Source: Lachnospiraceae bacterium UBA3826 (GTDB taxonomy: Bacteria > Bacillota > Clostridia > Lachnospirales > Lachnospiraceae). Taken from it: DNA of 13,394 nt. Positions 12,563 through 13,394 of the stretch are shown here, piece after piece. The stretch spans positions 1 to 13,394 of the forward strand of contig DGII01000112.1 of the NCBI GenBank assembly GCA_002393095.1, read 5' to 3'. A program made the translations under genes and the position numbers. The notes under the pieces were generated by a model that searched no databases, was not told where the DNA came from, and saw nothing but the letters and a program-made list of their open reading frames with translations. Numbering within the stretch: position 1 is the stretch's first letter; each line of letters starts with the position of its first letter.

Positions 12563-13394
12563 CAAAAGATCCTTTATCAGCAGTAACGGTTGCTTTAAAG
12601 CCGTCCGGAATCAGAAAATTCTTCGATGTGGTTAATGAAATGCCGGATGCCATCTCACTTGGCGTGGGAGAGCCCGACTTCGATACTCCATGGCATATAA
12701 GGGAAGAGGGTATATTCTCTCTTGAGAAAGGACGTACCTTCTATACCTCCAATTCCGGACTTATGGAGTTAAGGCAGGAGATAGATAATTATTTAAGCAG
12801 GCGTTTTGGTGTATCCTACGATCCGAAGAAGGAGATGCTCATTACGGTAGGCGGTTCTGAGGGCATCGATTTGGTTTTCAGGGCGATGATCAATCCGGGT
12901 CAGGGTGAAGAGATCATCATCCCACAGCCGAGCTATGTATCTTATGAGCCCTGTGCGATCTTAGCAGGCGCCAAGCCTGTGATCATAGACCTTAAGGCTG
13001 AGAATGACTTCAGACTTACGGCCGAGGAGCTTAAGGCAGCCATCACACCCAAGACCAAGATACTTGTGCTTCCTTTTCCCAATAATCCAACCGGAGCAGT
13101 GATGGAGCGCAAGGATCTGGAGGAGATAGCTCCCATACTTATTGAGAATGATATATATGTACTGTCAGATGAGATATATGCGGAGCTTACATATACGGAT
13201 AAGGGTCATGTAACCATTGCGTCACTTCCCGGTATGAAGGATAGGACTATTCTTATCAATGGATTCTCCAAGGCATATGCAATGACAGGATGGAGACTGG
13301 GATATGCTTGTGCACCGAAAGAAATAATTGAACAAATGCTGAAAATTCATCAGTTCGCAATTATGTGTGCACCTACAACAAGCCAGTATGCAGC
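12559..13394 (+). CDS. PLP-dependent class I/II aminotransferase, C-terminus beyond window
   Basis: The first 278 residues of a fold-type I aminotransferase, normally about 390 long, that moves an amino group between an amino acid and a keto acid. Visible parts: GEPDFDTP (substrate-side loop, about 37-44), PFPNNPTG with N176 and G179, SDEIYAELTY (D204 and Y207, which contact the cofactor), and GFSKAYAMTGWRLGY with the PLP-binding Lys238 and Arg246. The overall style matches the PatA/AspC-like subgroup often annotated as aspartate, aromatic or alanine aminotransferase; the substrate cannot be fixed. The ATG overlaps the stop of the Lrp-family gene (ATGA), and GGGAG at 12543-12547 lies inside that gene, 11 nt upstream. 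Confidence 0.95.
   Translation, partial: MTKDPLSAVTVALKPSGIRKFFDVVNEMPDAISLGVGEPDFDTPWHIREEGIFSLEKGRTFYTSNSGLMELRQEIDNYLSRRFGVSYDPKKEMLITVGGSEGIDLVFRAMINPGQGEEIIIPQPSYVSYEPCAILAGAKPVIIDLKAENDFRLTAEELKAAITPKTKILVLPFPNNPTGAVMERKDLEEIAPILIENDIYVLSDEIYAELTYTDKGHVTIASLPGMKDRTILINGFSKAYAMTGWRLGYACAPKEIIEQMLKIHQFAIMCAPTTSQYA

Overview
The window looks like chromosomal DNA of an anaerobic, fibre-degrading Firmicute of the Lachnospiraceae (Butyrivibrio/Roseburia-like). The basis is protein style: a GH94 cellobiose phosphorylase close to clostridial enzymes, a CUT1 sugar ABC system without its own ATPase, a typical Lachnospiraceae LacI regulator, and a strong preference for CTT (Leu) and AAG (Lys) codons. 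The genus cannot be fixed from the sequence alone. No rRNA, tRNA, CRISPR array, insertion sequence or phage gene was recognised.

Region 1 (1-6030) is a cellobiose or cello-oligosaccharide use locus. The 5' part of a cellobiose phosphorylase gene reads leftward and leaves the window. It diverges from a LacI-family regulator gene reading rightward. The 322-bp region between them holds a consensus sigma-A promoter for each gene and two exact copies of a 19-bp LacI-type operator, one in each transcript's start region. After lacI come a lipoprotein solute-binding protein and two membrane permeases (CUT1, MsmEFG-like). A strong terminator-like hairpin and an elaborate set of interlocking inverted repeats with an internal extended -10 promoter separate the binding protein from the permeases. 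An intrinsic terminator follows the second permease.

Region 2 (6043-8695) has a transmembrane chemoreceptor (methyl-accepting chemotaxis protein) with an unusually long, basic, LPG-rich cytoplasmic N-terminus, then endonuclease III (nth). The chemoreceptor's position just after the sugar transporter suggests, but does not prove, that it senses a related sugar. nth meets the next gene, a leftward membrane-anchored TPR-like protein, tail to tail with overlapping stop codons.

Region 3 (9391-13394) is a rightward cluster: a 34-residue membrane microprotein too short for most gene finders, a secreted VanW/YoaR-type protein apparently without a ribosome-binding site, a diverged PurM/HypE-superfamily protein, an Lrp/AsnC regulator, and a class I/II aminotransferase that overlaps the regulator by 4 nt and runs off the right edge.

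The cellobiose genes form a coherent story: import by the ABC transporter, phosphorolysis to glucose and glucose-1-phosphate, and sugar-responsive derepression by the LacI protein. The least explained structure is the leader between the binding protein and the permeases (about 4001-4108). The least explained proteins are the PurM-like protein and the microprotein.
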